DNA of 64,000 nucleotides from Magnetococcales bacterium WMHbinv6. GTDB taxonomy: Bacteria > Pseudomonadota > Magnetococcia > Magnetococcales > Magnetaquicoccaceae. The notes under the pieces were generated by a model that did not search any database, was not told where the DNA came from, and saw only the letters and a program-made list of their open reading frames with translations. Shown here one piece after another: positions 11,167 to 21,500 of the stretch. The stretch's first letter is position 1. Every line of letters begins with the position of its first letter. The translations under genes and the position numbers were made by a program. The stretch is taken from positions 1 through 64,000 of the forward strand of contig PDZV01000004.1 of the NCBI GenBank assembly GCA_002753135.1, given 5' to 3'.

Positions 11167-12534
11167 ATGGAACATTGTACCGTTTTGATTTTGGCAGCCG
11201 GACAAGGCACCCGGATGCGCTCATCCCTTCCTAAAGTCCTACATCCTTTAGCTGGCCGTCCGCTTCTTGGCCATATATTGACCACTGTTCGACAATTGCA
11301 TCCCACACGTTTGATCGTGGTGATCGGTCATCAGGCCGACCGCGTGCAGGCGGCCTTTGATGATGCTGACATTTTCTGGGTTTATCAAGCAGAACAATTA
11401 GGCACCGCCCATGCGGTACGGTGCGCCATGCCAGAGCTGACAGATCAGCAGGGAGAACTGTTGATTCTCAGTGGTGACACCCCGTTGATTGAACTGCAGC
11501 TGTTGCAGGCGCTGCTGCTGCTGCACCGGCAAGAAAACAATGGCGTAACCGTGGTCAGCATGACTCAGGAGAGGCCAACGGGATATGGCAGAATTGTGCG
11601 CGATGGCCAGGGACAGTTGCAGCGTATTGTCGAAGAGAAAGATGCCAGCTGTGAGGAGAGACTGATCACTGAAGTCAACAGTGGAGTCTATTGTGTCTCC
11701 TTGAGGGGTTTATTCGGCTGGTTGGAGCAGATTTCGGCAGAAAACGCACAACGGGAATATTATCTCCCGGATCTTCTCGCTTTGGCGGTGCGCGAAGGGT
11801 GCGCGGGGGTGTTGCATCACGCAGATGCACTCTCACTTGCCGGTGTCAACGATCGGCAACAACTCTCCATTCTTGAAAGAGCGTTGCGGGACAAACTGGT
11901 TGCTGATTGGCAGAGGAGGGGAGTGACCTTTACCGATCCTGCCTCCTGCTGGCTGGCAAGCGATGTGGTTATCGGTCCTGACAGTATCATCGAACCCAAC
12001 GTCATTCTGGGTGGTGCAACCATTATTGGTGAAGCCTGCCACATCGGCCCGTTTTGTGAGATTCAACACAGTCAAATCGGCGATGCCTGCCATATCAAAG
12101 GGTTCTGTCATCTGGAAGAGGCCATTCTGGATGGAAAAAATGAAGTCGGCCCTTATGCCCGTCTGCGTCCGGGAACGGTACTGGCGGAAGGGGCTCGCGT
12201 TGGCAATTTCTGCGAGTTGAAAAAGGCGCATATTGGCGAAAACTCTAAAATCAATCATTTGGCCTATATTGGTGATACGACCATGGGGCGAGGGGTCAAC
12301 GTGGGAGCTGGCACCATTACCTGCAATTATGATGGTCAAAAAAAACATCAAACCATCATCGAAGATGGCGTCTTTATCGGCTCGGACAGCCAGTTGGTTG
12401 CCCCGGTCCGCATTGGCGAACAGGCCGTGATTGGTGCGGGCACCACTGTCACCAAAGAGGTTCCTGCCGGAGCTTTGGCCGTTTCTCGGGTTACACAAAC
12501 CCATATTGCCAATTGGCATAAACGGAAAAACTAA
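11167..12534 (+). CDS. glmU: Bifunctional GlcNAc-1-P uridyltransferase / glucosamine-1-P acetyltransferase GlmU
   Basis: Makes UDP-GlcNAc in two steps: N-terminal pyrophosphorylase and C-terminal acetyltransferase. From ATG 11167 the protein is 455 residues, the family norm. The nucleotide-binding LAAGQGTRM follows the start almost directly, with the essential lysine in LPKVLHP; the second half is a left-handed beta-helix of hexapeptide repeats with GAGTITCNYDG. The reading frame is open back to 11122, but those 15 extra residues are not part of the family. Directly followed by glmS, giving the paired first and last steps of UDP-GlcNAc synthesis. Confidence 0.96.
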   Translation: MEHCTVLILAAGQGTRMRSSLPKVLHPLAGRPLLGHILTTVRQLHPTRLIVVIGHQADRVQAAFDDADIFWVYQAEQLGTAHAVRCAMPELTDQQGELLILSGDTPLIELQLLQALLLLHRQENNGVTVVSMTQERPTGYGRIVRDGQGQLQRIVEEKDASCEERLITEVNSGVYCVSLRGLFGWLEQISAENAQREYYLPDLLALAVREGCAGVLHHADALSLAGVNDRQQLSILERALRDKLVADWQRRGVTFTDPASCWLASDVVIGPDSIIEPNVILGGATIIGEACHIGPFCEIQHSQIGDACHIKGFCHLEEAILDGKNEVGPYARLRPGTVLAEGARVGNFCELKKAHIGENSKINHLAYIGDTTMGRGVNVGAGTITCNYDGQKKHQTIIEDGVFIGSDSQLVAPVRIGEQAVIGAGTTVTKEVPAGALAVSRVTQTHIANWHKRKN

Positions 12535-12561
12535 TCCATTCCAGCGACAGGTTATTTATCC

Positions 12562-14382
12562 ATGTGCGGCATTATCGGTGTAATCGGTGAGCGGAATGCT
12601 ACCTCTGTTCTGGTTGAGGGATTAAAACGCCTTGAATATCGGGGCTATGATTCTGCTGGCATCGCCGTGTTGCAGGCGGACAACCTGCAACTGGCGCGAG
12701 TCAAAGGCAAACTGATCCGGCTGGAGGAACATTTGGCCGTTTCACCCTGTACCGGGCGTATCGGTATTGGTCACACCCGCTGGGCAACCCATGGCCCTCC
12801 AACCCAGGAAAATGCCCATCCGCATACCTCAGCCCGGGTTGCCGTGGTGCATAACGGTATCATAGAAAATTATCAACATTTGCGTCTAAATCTGCAGGAA
12901 CAGGGGGTCATCTTTCAATCGGCCACCGATAGCGAAGTGGTACCGCACCTGATTGAACAGGCTCTGCAGCAAGGTTTGCCGGCTGCAGAAGCGGTGCGGC
13001 AGGCCGTGCGCCAGTTGGAGGGGGCTTTTGCCTTGGGCATACTGATTCGCGGCGAAAACGCCCTCTTTGCCGTGCGCCGTGGATCACCACTGTTGGTTGG
13101 CGTTGGCGAAGGGGAAAATTTTATTGCCTCGGATGCCTCTCCTCTGGTGCCGTATACGCGCAAAATGATCTTTTTGCAAGATAATGATGTGGTATTGCTG
13201 ACCCGAACTTCGGTCACCATCACCGATTTACACGGCAATCTGCAACACAGAGCCATCAAACATTCGCAAGTCAGTGCCGCTTTGACCGACAAATGGCCCT
13301 ATCGCCACTACATGCAGAAGGAGATTTTTGAACAACCAACTGTCTTGGGCGAGACCTTGAAAGGATTGATAGATGCCGTACAACGCAGTGTAGAGCTGCA
13401 AAGCAGCTTCGGCCAGATCGACCCGGCCACCGTGCAAGCCATCAATATTGTCGCCTGTGGCACCTCCTGGCATGCCGGTTTGGTAGCCCGCTACTGGTTG
13501 GAGCAGCTGGCTCGTCTGCCGGTCAATGTCGATATTGCCTCAGAATATCGCTACCGGGAACCTCCTTCCTTGCCAGGTTCACTGGTGATTGTCATTTCAC
13601 AAAGCGGTGAAACTGCCGATACGCTGGCTGCTTTGCGTTTTGCCCGTCAACAAGGTCAACAGGTATTGGCAGTGGTCAATGTGCCGGAATCGACCATTGC
13701 CCGCGAAGCCGATGGTGTGCTGTATACCCAGGCTGGCCCGGAAATTGGTGTTGCCTCAACCAAAGCCTTTACCACCCAATTGTTGGCCCTGGCCTGTCTC
13801 TCTTTGGCTTTTGCCAAGGCCCGAGGCCATGTCACAAGTGAACAGGAGGGACAACTGGTCGATGAACTGCTGCACATTCCGGCGATGATGGAGCAGGTTC
13901 TTTTACAGGATAATGCCATATTGGCCATCGCCCGGCGTTGGATGCACGCGCCTGGATTTCTTTTTCTCGGGCGTGGCACCACCTTTCCGGTTGCTTTGGA
14001 AGGGGCGCTGAAGCTCAAAGAGATCACCTATATCCATGCCGAAGGGTATGCCGCAGGCGAAATGAAACACGGGCCTATCGCCTTGATTGATGAAGATCTG
14101 CCGGTGGTGGTGTTGGCACCACGCGGTCCTTTGTTCGAGAAGGTGATCAGCAATCTGGAAGAGGCCAGGGCACGGGGAGGTCGTTTGCTGGTGATCACCA
14201 CAGCGGCCAATGGCGAAGCTCCGGATGCAGAATCGGTGCTGACCATTGCCCCCAGCGGGCTGTTTGCCACCCCATTGCTCTATGTGGCACCGCTGCAGTT
14301 GTTGGCCTATCACATAGCCGTTCTCAAAGGAACCGATGTCGATCAACCGAGAAATCTGGCCAAAAGCGTTACGGTGGAGTAG
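12562..14382 (+). CDS. glmS: Glutamine--fructose-6-phosphate aminotransferase GlmS
   Basis: Makes glucosamine-6-phosphate from fructose-6-phosphate and glutamine. N-terminal glutaminase domain with catalytic Cys2 in MCGIIGVIG, followed by RLEYRGYDSAG and GHTRWATHG; the C-terminal part has two SIS isomerase domains with the CGTSWHAG and SQSGETADT motifs, ending in the family signature PRNLAKSVTVE. The 606-residue length is standard. No glmS ribozyme-like leader is apparent; only 27 nt separate it from glmU, so the pair is likely one transcript. Confidence 0.98.
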   Translation: MCGIIGVIGERNATSVLVEGLKRLEYRGYDSAGIAVLQADNLQLARVKGKLIRLEEHLAVSPCTGRIGIGHTRWATHGPPTQENAHPHTSARVAVVHNGIIENYQHLRLNLQEQGVIFQSATDSEVVPHLIEQALQQGLPAAEAVRQAVRQLEGAFALGILIRGENALFAVRRGSPLLVGVGEGENFIASDASPLVPYTRKMIFLQDNDVVLLTRTSVTITDLHGNLQHRAIKHSQVSAALTDKWPYRHYMQKEIFEQPTVLGETLKGLIDAVQRSVELQSSFGQIDPATVQAINIVACGTSWHAGLVARYWLEQLARLPVNVDIASEYRYREPPSLPGSLVIVISQSGETADTLAALRFARQQGQQVLAVVNVPESTIAREADGVLYTQAGPEIGVASTKAFTTQLLALACLSLAFAKARGHVTSEQEGQLVDELLHIPAMMEQVLLQDNAILAIARRWMHAPGFLFLGRGTTFPVALEGALKLKEITYIHAEGYAAGEMKHGPIALIDEDLPVVVLAPRGPLFEKVISNLEEARARGGRLLVITTAANGEAPDAESVLTIAPSGLFATPLLYVAPLQLLAYHIAVLKGTDVDQPRNLAKSVTVE

Positions 14383-14445
14383 GGGAGTCATCTCCCTGAT
14401 CTACAAATCAATAGACCGATCAATAAGATCCAGGATAACTATACC

Positions 14446-15360
14446 ATGCTGAACAGAGGTTCTAATTCAAAAAAATGGATGGCTTTGATGGCTGTTGCCG
14501 CCTTGAGTCACGCCATGCTGCCCCTTCCTGCTGTTGCTGCGGATGATGAAAAAAGCATCGTGGCAGAAATGGGTGAGGTGCGCTTGAGCAAAGGGCAACT
14601 GCAGGCGTTACTGGCTGCCATGTCTGCTGAAAAAAGAGAGGCGCTGATGGCCAATCCCGCAGTGCTGGCGCGACTGGTACAGGAAGAGATCATCCGTCTG
14701 TATCTGGTGCAGGAGGCACGCAAAAGTGGTCTGGAGCGTAAAGCAGAGGTGGCTCTTGCCATGCGACAAGCCAGCGATCAGGTTTTGTTGAGCCAATATG
14801 TTGCGGATCAGGCTAAACTGGGCGCTGATTTTCCACCTGAATCCCTGCTGCGTGAGGCCTATGAGAAAAACAAGGCGCAGTTTCGGGCCCTGAAACGGGT
14901 GCATGTTGCCCAAATTTTTCTACCGGTAGCAGCCAACGTTGATGAGCAAAAAGGGCGTGCCGTGCAACAGGAGATCATCCGCATCTATGGTGAAGTGCTG
15001 CAAAAGAAAGTTAAATTTGCCGATCTGGCCAAAAAATATTCGCAACACAGCGAAAGCGCCGACAAAGGTGGAGACATGGGCTGGGTAAATGGCGACAAAT
15101 TGTTGCCAGAGTTGGCACCATTATTCATCAGCCTGGCAGCCAATGAAGTCTATCCACCGGTTCGTACCGGGATGGGCTGGCATATTTTCAAAATGTTGGA
15201 AAAAGAGATGGCCCCTGTGCCCACCTATGAGCAGGCAAAAGAGAGTCTGGCCAAAGCGTTACGGCGAGAAGCCATGGTGCGTAAAGAGCAGGATTTTATG
15301 ACAGGTTTGCTCAAACAAAATCCGGCCAAAGTCCATCAGGAGTTGCTGCCAGGAAAATAG
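14446..15360 (+). CDS. Periplasmic parvulin-type peptidyl-prolyl isomerase
   Basis: Predicted secreted folding catalyst. The 304-residue protein has a Sec signal peptide (basic start, hydrophobic WMALMAVAALSHAMLPL, cleavage near AVAA/DDE at about residue 32), a helical SurA/PrsA-like chaperone region (35-140), and a parvulin domain (about 145-255) with RVHVAQIFL, the SADKGGDMGWV motif and PPVRTGMGWHIF. It has one parvulin domain, unlike SurA. Family membership is clear; the client proteins cannot be inferred. A strong terminator follows at once. Confidence 0.88.
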   Translation: MLNRGSNSKKWMALMAVAALSHAMLPLPAVAADDEKSIVAEMGEVRLSKGQLQALLAAMSAEKREALMANPAVLARLVQEEIIRLYLVQEARKSGLERKAEVALAMRQASDQVLLSQYVADQAKLGADFPPESLLREAYEKNKAQFRALKRVHVAQIFLPVAANVDEQKGRAVQQEIIRIYGEVLQKKVKFADLAKKYSQHSESADKGGDMGWVNGDKLLPELAPLFISLAANEVYPPVRTGMGWHIFKMLEKEMAPVPTYEQAKESLAKALRREAMVRKEQDFMTGLLKQNPAKVHQELLPGK

Positions 15361-15377
15361 AAGAGAGAATTGCAAGC

Positions 15378-15424
15378 GAGCAACAAAAAAGGGGAGGTTT
15401 GACACCTCCCCTTTTTTGTTGCTC
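15378..15424. terminator. Strong bidirectional intrinsic terminator
   Basis: Perfect 21-bp stem (15378-15398 with 15404-15424) and a 5-nt loop. The core is GGGGAGGT/ACCTCCCC, flanked by A6 on the left and T6 on the right, so it can act in both directions. It lies between the stop codons of the convergent parvulin gene and yidC. Confidence 0.92.
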
Positions 15425-15435
15425 AATTGCTTCGA

Positions 15436-17133
15436 TCAGCCTGCCTTTTTCATAATGTAACCCTGCTGCAGAATGGACAGCACGTTGTTGACCAGCCAAT
15501 AGAGAACCAAACCCGCCGGGAAGGTCAGAAACATGAAGGTAAAAACGACCGGCAAAAAGAGCATCACTTTGGCTTGAATCGGATCGGCGGGGGCCGGATT
15601 CATCTTGGTCTGGATGAACATGGTGGCACCCATCAACAACGGCAGGACATAGAAAGGATCATGAATCGACAGATCATGGATCCAGAGGAAAAAGGGCGCA
15701 TGGCGCATTTCCACCGATAAATACAACACCTGGTACAGCGCAAAAAAGACCGGAATTTGTACCAGAATCGGCAAGCACCCACCCAGCGGGTTGACCTTGT
15801 TGGTTTGATAAAGCTGCATCATTTCCTGATTCAAGCGGGTTTTATCATCCCCATACAGCTTGCGCAGCTCCTCCATTTTTGGCTGCAGCTTTTTCATCTC
15901 ATTCATTGAGCGATAGCTTTTGTCAGCCAAGGGGAAGAACAATAATTTCACCAGAATGGTCAGGCAGATGATGGCAATGCCGTAATTGTGGAAGAAATCA
16001 TTGAAAAACAGAAGAACATCCACCAAGGGCACCGCCAGGAAGTGCAACCAGCCGTAATCGATGGCCCGCTCCAGGGACATTCCCTGTTTTTCCAGACTGC
16101 GAATCTCTTTGGGACCGATATACATCCAATGTTCCAGATCAATCGTCTGACCTGGTTCCACGGTATGGGGCTTGGAGACCGAACCGACCCGATAGACCGG
16201 AGCATCATGATCAAAATAGAACTTTTTCTGCGCATCCGATGCACCAGGCACCAGTGCTGCCAAAAAATATTTATCCGAGAAGCCCACCCAACCATTGACC
16301 GCATTTTTATGCTGATCATGCTTGCGTAAATCTTCATAGGGGTGCTGTACCCGCTCCTTGTCGAGATACCCCATAGGCCCTTGGAAATCGGAAGGGGCAG
16401 CCGCCTGTCCCTGCTCCTGGGGAGGTTCGGTGCGGACATACTGAGCAAAACCATAGACAACGATTGGCTTTTGCCCCTGGTTGACAATCCGGTCCTTGAC
16501 CGCCACCATATAGGAATCGGCGTTGATCAGAAAACTTTTTTCAAAACGCAAACCGTTGCCATTTTCCCAACAGAGTTCCATGGCACCGCTACCATGTACT
16601 CCCTCCTGATTTTTGGCCAGCCATACGGTTTTGCGACCCGGCATGGCTATGTCCGTGCTGGTTAAAAAGCCTGTTTCCCCAACAAACAGTTCAGCCCCTT
16701 TGCCACCACCGCGTTGTAAAAATTTGATCGGTTTGCCTTCTGGAGGCAATTGGTCTAAATATTTGAGAAACTGAATATCAACAACTTGTGCGCCGGTCAA
16801 TGAGAGTTGACCGCGAAAGAGACCGTTGACAAACGGCAGCAGCTTTTCTTCTTTCACCTCAGCAGTTGCCTCACGCTGGGCAGGAGGCATGGATGGCTGT
16901 ACCACCGCCAGTTGCGGTTCACTGCCTTTACCAACCTGGACATCTGCCGCTGCGGTTGGAACTTTGCTCTCTGGAGCCTTGACATCAACGGTTGGCGTTG
17001 CTGCGGGTGCTGCTGCATTGGCGGCTTGTTCCGTCTCTACGATTGGTTCAGGAAAGCGAATTGCCATATAGGTCTGGTAGACCATCAACAATAATAATGC
17101 AAGCGTAAGGGCCAAGGTGGTGCGCCGGTCCAT
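15436..17133 (-). CDS. yidC: Membrane protein insertase YidC
   Basis: Inner-membrane insertase acting with Sec or alone. The 565-residue protein has an N-terminal signal-anchor (LALTLALLLLMVYQTYMA), an Ala/Pro-rich linker (about 38-85), a large periplasmic beta domain (about 95-345) and the conserved C-terminal membrane core with LLFFPLADKSYRSMNEMKKLQPKM in outline, GGCLPILVQIPVFFALYQVL and a final helix. Length and layout are those of the Gram-negative form. It lies downstream of rpmH-rnpA-yidD, the classic order. Confidence 0.97.
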   Translation of the reverse strand: MDRRTTLALTLALLLLMVYQTYMAIRFPEPIVETEQAANAAAPAATPTVDVKAPESKVPTAAADVQVGKGSEPQLAVVQPSMPPAQREATAEVKEEKLLPFVNGLFRGQLSLTGAQVVDIQFLKYLDQLPPEGKPIKFLQRGGGKGAELFVGETGFLTSTDIAMPGRKTVWLAKNQEGVHGSGAMELCWENGNGLRFEKSFLINADSYMVAVKDRIVNQGQKPIVVYGFAQYVRTEPPQEQGQAAAPSDFQGPMGYLDKERVQHPYEDLRKHDQHKNAVNGWVGFSDKYFLAALVPGASDAQKKFYFDHDAPVYRVGSVSKPHTVEPGQTIDLEHWMYIGPKEIRSLEKQGMSLERAIDYGWLHFLAVPLVDVLLFFNDFFHNYGIAIICLTILVKLLFFPLADKSYRSMNEMKKLQPKMEELRKLYGDDKTRLNQEMMQLYQTNKVNPLGGCLPILVQIPVFFALYQVLYLSVEMRHAPFFLWIHDLSIHDPFYVLPLLMGATMFIQTKMNPAPADPIQAKVMLFLPVVFTFMFLTFPAGLVLYWLVNNVLSILQQGYIMKKAG

Positions 17134-17172
17134 AACTGTTTCCTCTAGAAAATGAATCAGGAAGTTCCTGCC

Positions 17173-17385
17173 TTACGGGATCGGATCAAATCCGCCGGGA
17201 TGATACGGGTGACAACGCAGCAGTCGCTTCAAAGCCAGCCAACCACCACGCCATCCCCCATAACGCTGAACCGCCTCCAGGGCATATTCGGAACAACTGG
17301 GAAAAAATCGACAACTTTGCGGTAATATCGGTGACAGCACATAGCGATAGATGCGTATCAATCCGATCAACAGATATTTGATCAC
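17173..17385 (-). CDS. yidD: Membrane protein insertion efficiency factor YidD
   Basis: Small inner-membrane-associated protein that assists YidC-dependent insertion. From GTG 17385 it has 70 residues: amphipathic start with [13 protein letters not shown], then the cysteine signature [14 protein letters not shown] and [16 protein letters not shown], as in the YidD/DUF37 family. A TTG at 17421 would add 12 residues; GTG gives the usual N-terminal length. Placed between rnpA (stop 17425) and yidC. Confidence 0.93.
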   Translation of the reverse strand: MIKYLLIGLIRIYRYVLSPILPQSCRFFPSCSEYALEAVQRYGGWRGGWLALKRLLRCHPYHPGGFDPIP

Positions 17386-17424
17386 TCTCTTCGCCTCTGT
17401 GTTTCCGCACGTCTGCTGCAACCG

Positions 17425-17865
17425 TTACCGTATCTTTTTATCCGTATCGGAAGCATTTTGCCGGACAAACTCTGCAAACAATCTTCCCAAATCCAGCCGC
17501 AACATCTCCACGGATGCCTCACCGGCTTGTGCCCGGGCAATGACAACCCAATCACAGTTGGCGCGTAACAGCGGTCTCTGGCGACGAAAAAACTCCCGCA
17601 ACTGCCGCTTGACCCGATTGCGCACCACCGAGTTGCCCACTTTGCGGCTGACGGTGATACCCAATCGGGAGCTTTCCCGATCTGTTTTACGGGTAAAGAG
17701 CAAAAAAAAACGCCCTCCAAGCTTGCGCCCGGAGGAGGTCACCGTTTTAAACTCCATCCCGTCCAATAACCGTCGCGACTTGGCAAAGCCTTCATCCGCT
17801 TGCCTTGTTGCGCCGCTCTCCGAACAACAAGGTTCGGAGAGCGTTAAGCTCTCTTCGCTACGCAA
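17425..17865 (-). CDS. rnpA: Ribonuclease P protein component RnpA, start uncertain
   Basis: Protein subunit of RNase P, which matures tRNA 5' ends. The conserved core is clear: SRRLLDGMEFKTV, GRFFLLF, LGITVSRKVGNSVVRNRVKRQLREFFR (with RNR signature) and DWVVIAR. The first start codon after rpmH in this frame is TTG 17865 (146 residues); typical RnpA is 110-130. A perfect 12-bp stem (17814-17825 with 17832-17843) falls between that start and the conserved core. The frame is also open upstream through all of rpmH to ATG 18036 and on to ATG 18225, so a longer nested form as in Thermus cannot be excluded. Confidence 0.88.
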   Translation of the reverse strand: MRSEESLTLSEPCCSESGATRQADEGFAKSRRLLDGMEFKTVTSSGRKLGGRFFLLFTRKTDRESSRLGITVSRKVGNSVVRNRVKRQLREFFRRQRPLLRANCDWVVIARAQAGEASVEMLRLDLGRLFAEFVRQNASDTDKKIR

Positions 17866-17876
17866 GGGGCCTGTGA

Positions 17877-18014
17877 TCAGACGACAATCAGACGTTTGCG
17901 ACCTTTGGCCCGCCGCCGCGACAAAACTTGACGACCACCGGCTGTGGCCATGCGCGCCCGAAAACCGTGATTCCGACTGCGCCGAATTCTGCTGGGTTGA
18001 AACGTTCTTTGCAC
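17877..18014 (-). CDS. rpmH: 50S ribosomal protein L34
   Basis: Ribosomal protein of 45 residues matching L34 end to end: V(M)[20 protein letters not shown], then [20 protein letters not shown] and LIVV. It starts at GTG 18014, with an AAGGAG Shine-Dalgarno 7 nt upstream. It precedes rnpA-yidD-yidC in the near-universal order. Unusually, the rnpA frame stays open across the whole gene. dnaA, often the divergent neighbour of rpmH, is absent here. Confidence 0.96.
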   Translation of the reverse strand: MQRTFQPSRIRRSRNHGFRARMATAGGRQVLSRRRAKGRKRLIVV

Positions 18015-18276
18015 CGCCTTGCTCCTTCTTTGCCATTCCGGGCCATACCGTGACATGGTCCCGATCAATAACCGCACGTTGATAACCAGTTCGGCCCTGT
18101 TGCTCACAGCGAACCGACCCGCCACTATAGCCTACTTGCACACCTTTTACCAGGCTTGTTTTATTTGTTCTAACATAACCGATTACGGATCGCGCTGGTC
18201 CTGCCCATACGGAGTGGTGTATCATCTTCAGAGGAGATCAAAAACCTGCCATCCTGCCACTCGGAAAGGTCGCACC

Positions 18277-18465
18277 ATGAGCAAAATCACCGTCCCCAGC
18301 ACCCCTGCTGCCGCACAAAATTCCCCGACCGTACAGCCAGAAAAACCGCTGGTCCCCCGTCTGCAACGACTCCTGGCTGGTCAACCGCAAGAGGATGTCA
18401 TACTCGATCCAGACAACCCGAATCTGATCCTGGAACGCAAAGAGCGCCAATCCCTCTCTTCGTGA
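18277..18465 (+). CDS. Small hypothetical protein, 62 residues
   Basis: Reading frame starting at ATG 18277 with a GGAAAGG Shine-Dalgarno about 8 nt upstream. The protein opens with a Pro/Ala/Ser/Thr-rich, probably disordered stretch (residues 5-24) and then has LVPRLQRLLAGQ and an acidic ILDPDNPNLILERKERQ segment. I do not recognise a family. It is transcribed divergently from the rpmH cluster, and a terminator-like hairpin lies directly downstream, which supports an expressed unit. Confidence 0.5.
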   Translation: MSKITVPSTPAAAQNSPTVQPEKPLVPRLQRLLAGQPQEDVILDPDNPNLILERKERQSLSS

Positions 18466-18469
18466 GCAA

Positions 18470-18493
18470 ACAGGCAAGCCGCGACTTGCCTGT
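18470..18493. terminator. Hairpin between convergent genes
   Basis: A 9-bp perfect stem (ACAGGCAAG with CTTGCCTGT) and 6-nt loop just after the stop of the 62-residue gene and 36 nt before the 3' end of the convergent fusion gene. A short T-rich stretch follows on the plus strand (CAATCATTTT), so it may end the small transcript. Confidence 0.5.
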
Positions 18494-18529
18494 CAATCAT
18501 TTTGCCGGGAGAGTCGCACGACAATTGCC

Positions 18530-21500
18530 TCAGGCTGCCGCCTGTTTTTGCCGTTTCTCAAACAGTTCCAGCATCTTCCAGTAGACAATGGGAACCTCCA
18601 ACAAACGTTCCCAGCGGACACAGTGCAAGACCACATCTTGATCGTGGCGGAACTGCCAACCGCTCTTTTGTGGATCCAGATAGCTCTGTTCACCGAAAAA
18701 GCCACCAGTATGCACCACCTCCAACTGCTGACCTTTGCTGTCGACAAAAAAGACTTCACCCTGTTCCACCAGCCACAAATACGGCCCCTCCTGCAGTGGC
18801 ACCACGCCAGAACCGTTCAAGGTGATCCGTTGCATGGAACCGGCAATACGTCCCAATGTCAACGGTGTGGTATGCTCACCGAACAGCCATGTCTTACGCA
18901 AAAAGGAGACCTTGGCCATACGGGCTTCCATCTGTTCCATCAAACCGTTGCGCTGCAAAAAGTCACGCATTTTTTCTGTGGAAAACTGAATGACGCTGCA
19001 GTGGGAGACCGTCCGGTAGGTCCACTGCCGACGGCACAGGGCACGGCGGTCGTTTTCATGGGAAGAAACTGCTTCGGTTTTTGCCTCGCCTTCTTTGCTG
19101 ACAGGCTGATCCTCTGCCCGTTCCGGCTGATCACCAAACAATGATTCACCGCCGATCAACGAACCGAATGCCAACAGATTCATCACATTGGCCGCAGCAT
19201 TTAAATAGGCCACCGTGCCGGAGATGATCATATCCAACCGTTCATGATCGTCATTATCACGACGGCCACGGCGAATGATCGTACCGGCATTGTGATCGAC
19301 CACGGGACTGGTCAACAATTCACGAATTTCTGCCAAAGGTGCGGTCGGGAAAATTTCCTGCAGGTATCTTTCCGCCCGATCCAGGCGATAGTCCCGATCA
19401 CCAGGAATCAGCACATCCTCTGCGCCGAAAGAAGATTCGGAACCGATCTCCATCTCCTGGGTGGTCAGGCTGCGGGCAATATGGGCCAGAATCAACCGGT
19501 TTGACTTGTCGTGACGGAAATCCTCTGCCACACCATGGATCATGCCACCGCCGATATCCAATTTTTTCAGGGTTGCCGGACGCAAATAGTCCTCTTTGAC
19601 TTTGTCCATAAAGGCAGCAGGCACCTGTCCTGGACCGTCACCGACCATGCCATCCAGCACCTTGAAGGCCGACAAATCGGCCCAGTGGGCATAGGTACGC
19701 GCGTTGCGCTCTTCATCCCAGGCGCGGAACAGGAAGAGGCTGGTCTCCAACGGATGCGGGGAGTAGATCGGCATCACTTCCAAACCGTCACAGTCATTCC
19801 ATTGGTCGAACACCAGATCACGAATCTGAAACAGATTGGCAAACTTCTCTTCACTCAACGACATCAAGGCGGCAAATTTTTTGCTCACCGAAGCCCGCAC
19901 CAACGGTGTGGCAAAATAGTGCAGACGCTGATCGGTCTGAATCAAGGCTGGCAAACCGCCAAAATGGTCATCGTGGGCATGGGTATGGAAAATACCCGCC
20001 ACATCGTTGATATCCAGACCCAAGGCCGACAACGACTGCAAAATGCCCGGACTGGCATCGATCAGGTAGATGCGGCCACGAAACATGATCATGCTGCCCA
20101 TGCTCGGACGATTCACATCCCAACCATCCCCCTCGCCGGTATGAATCACGGCAAAATGGTGCTGTTTGAGTTGATGACGACCTAACGGATAGGGCGATTC
20201 ATAACTCACTCCTGGTGGCAAATTCAGATCCACCTCGGTTGATTCGCCCCGAAAAGTGAATCGGTAGCGGTTGAAACCACACCGTTCCACAGTTACACCG
20301 TTGCGGATTTCCAGCGGCGTATCCTCTACCTCCAAGGTATCGATAAAATTGGCAGGGGAACGAATGGTACCGAAGGCAAATTTCAGCTTGATACGCATCA
20401 TGATATCGGCCAGCTCTTCATCGATGCCGCTGGCCAGAATCTCCTCTTTGGAAATCAGGCCGTAGTTGCCACGGTAGATATAATCCATTTGAGCCCGCAC
20501 CTGGGCCGAGGAGCCGATCAACATCGGTTTGATGCCGGTGTTGTTGGGATGCTTGGGGATAATAATCCCCTGGCGGTAGAGCATTTGCAGAACCGGAAAT
20601 TCGGCCAGGTTGGCAAAACCGCCGTTCTGCACCAGGACATCCGATAGCAGAATGATATTGGGCCCGGTCTCAAAGGGGACGCCATCCTTGCTGGTGTTGC
20701 TGATGAAACCGCGGCGCATCAAGTGTTTGACCACTTCGCTGGGACAACCGCACAAAATGTAGAGGCCCGCCTCCGGCACCTGCAACCAGTAGACCCCCGG
20801 GGCAACCTGCAAGGTGAGCAGATTGCGCATGGCCGCCCGCATGGCCACCTCGGCCTGCTGGCGAATGACAATCTCTTTTTCCAACTCAACGGTACGGGCC
20901 CGCACCTGACGGCGCAGCAACAGATTACCGACAAAAAGCAGGACCAACATGCCGGCAGCACTGGCGGCAACCGGCAAGACCCATTTGGGGAATGTCTTTT
21001 TGGAGCCTCCCTCATACCAGATATTGAATGAGGTGTAATAGAGCGACTCGCTGTCTGCTTTCATCTCGTGCAAATCGCCATCCAGTGCCTTCAACAGATC
21101 GGCGCTGCGCCCCTTGGGTGCGGCAAAACGAATTTCCATCGGACAGCAGACAATCGGACTTTTATGCGCAGCAAAGCCCTTGTCCAACATCATCCCCGCC
21201 GAACGGGAAATGATCCCGGCATCCGCATCATTATCGGCCACCGCCTGCAACACCGCTTCATAGTCTACCTGATCCAGCGGATAGATCTTGATGCCCAGTT
21301 GGGCCACCAACGCTTTGAAACGGGTGTAGTACACATCATCCTTCATCCCGGCGATAATTTTATCTTTCAGCTTGGGCAACGCATCCAGGTCCGGATTCCA
21401 GACATAAACCTGTCCCCAGTTGGAAAAGGCTGTCTCATCGGAAAAATCAAACTGTTCCGCCCGCTCCGGGGTATGGGCGATGGCAACCTGAAGATCGATC

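Noticed and set aside
12535-12561. Possible glmS ribozyme
   Set aside because: Only 27 nt separate glmU and glmS, far too short for the ribozyme, which is typical of Gram-positive bacteria.
14382-14398. Short hairpin after glmS (GGGAG/CTCCC)
   Set aside because: The stem is only about 5 bp and no T-run follows, so it is too weak to call a terminator.
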